Of a DNA stretch of 22,641 bases, positions 22,526 through 22,641 are shown piece by piece. The number at the start of each line of letters is the position of its first letter. The stretch's first letter is position 1. The position numbers and the translations under genes are program-made. The stretch is taken from assembly GCA_004551905.1 (NCBI GenBank), contig SFPL01000032.1, positions 1 through 22,641 of the forward strand, given 5' to 3'. The notes under the pieces were generated by a model. The model saw only the letters and a program-made list of their open reading frames with translations. It did no database searches and had not been told where the DNA came from. This stretch comes from Lentisphaeraceae bacterium. GTDB taxonomy: Bacteria > Verrucomicrobiota > Kiritimatiellia > RFP12 > UBA1067.

Positions 22526-22641
22526 TTACTTCTTGGGTTTGTGACGCTTTGACTTCGCCTTTATCCCTTCAAGTTCGTTCGCCCAGAAATTCTTCATGTC
22601 CTCCTCGCGCATCTTTGCTGGCGGCCGAATTCCGGATATCG
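22526..22641 (-). CDS. 3' end of an unidentified gene
   Basis: The last 37 codons of a minus-strand reading frame run in from the window edge and end with TAA at 22526-22528. The visible tail is basic: KMREEDMKNFWANELEGI followed by KAKSKRHKPKK. An AGGAGG just before the internal ATG of MKNFW could be a ribosome site for a tiny frame, but its spacing of 2 bases is too short. The family is not recognisable. Confidence 0.45.
   Translation of the reverse strand, partial: ISGIRPPAKMREEDMKNFWANELEGIKAKSKRHKPKK

Noticed and set aside
22620..22641. Cluster of restriction-type sites (CGGCCG, GAATTC, TCCGGA, GATATC) at the window end
   Set aside because: It resembles a cloning polylinker, but the reading frame of the partial gene continues through it, and chance in 22 bases cannot be excluded.

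Overview
The window is GC-rich chromosomal DNA from a bacterium, most likely a member of the PVC superphylum and probably Kiritimatiellota or a relative. This is inferred from four things: a type III glutamine synthetase, an AraC/XylR regulator with a LacI-type sensor half, a secreted glycine-rich plus beta-helix giant protein, and the overall gene style. No 16S rRNA or other decisive marker is present. Most genes are on the minus strand; only glnN and the giant secreted protein are on the plus strand.

Layout. 1-1160 is a lower-GC accessory edge with palindromes and a family 2 glycosyltransferase that carries a (GA)8 tract. 1161-3985 is a tightly coupled operon: nusB-ribD-ribE-membrane-anchored acidic protein. 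3987-7452 is the operon rpsO-pnp-rpoZ-smpB, with a structured rpsO leader and an intrinsic terminator that overlaps the smpB stop codon and abuts the nusB promoter. 7468-9563 is glnN, divergent from rpsO with overlapping promoters. 9598-10771 is an AraC/XylR regulator, divergent from the secreted Gly-rich/beta-helix protein at 10884-13769. 13770-14022 is a convergent intergenic region with several hairpins. 14023-19249 is the operon 93-aa protein-purL-manC. 19261-19299 is a long interrupted palindrome. 19303-21850 is paaK-type CoA ligase plus a compact MurC-like ligase. 21838-22467 is a low-GC gene for a membrane-anchored protein that ends just after an HExxH motif. The window ends inside the 3' end of another minus-strand gene.

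Functional reading. The core is housekeeping: RNA decay, trans-translation, transcription (omega, NusB), riboflavin, purine and GDP-mannose synthesis, and nitrogen assimilation. The accessory genes concern the cell surface (glycosyltransferase, secreted giant protein, HExxH protein).

The most interesting signals are regulatory. Four genes (nusB, glnN, the AraC regulator, the 203-aa protein) have an extended -10 box, TGG followed by TATAAT, TAAAAT or TATACT, only 7-11 nt before the start codon and no Shine-Dalgarno sequence. They are probably transcribed as leaderless or near-leaderless mRNAs. By contrast, promoters with a recognisable -35 (rpsO, paaK) make leaders with ribosome binding sites. 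The rpsO leader can fold into a three-way junction that may be an S15 autoregulatory element.
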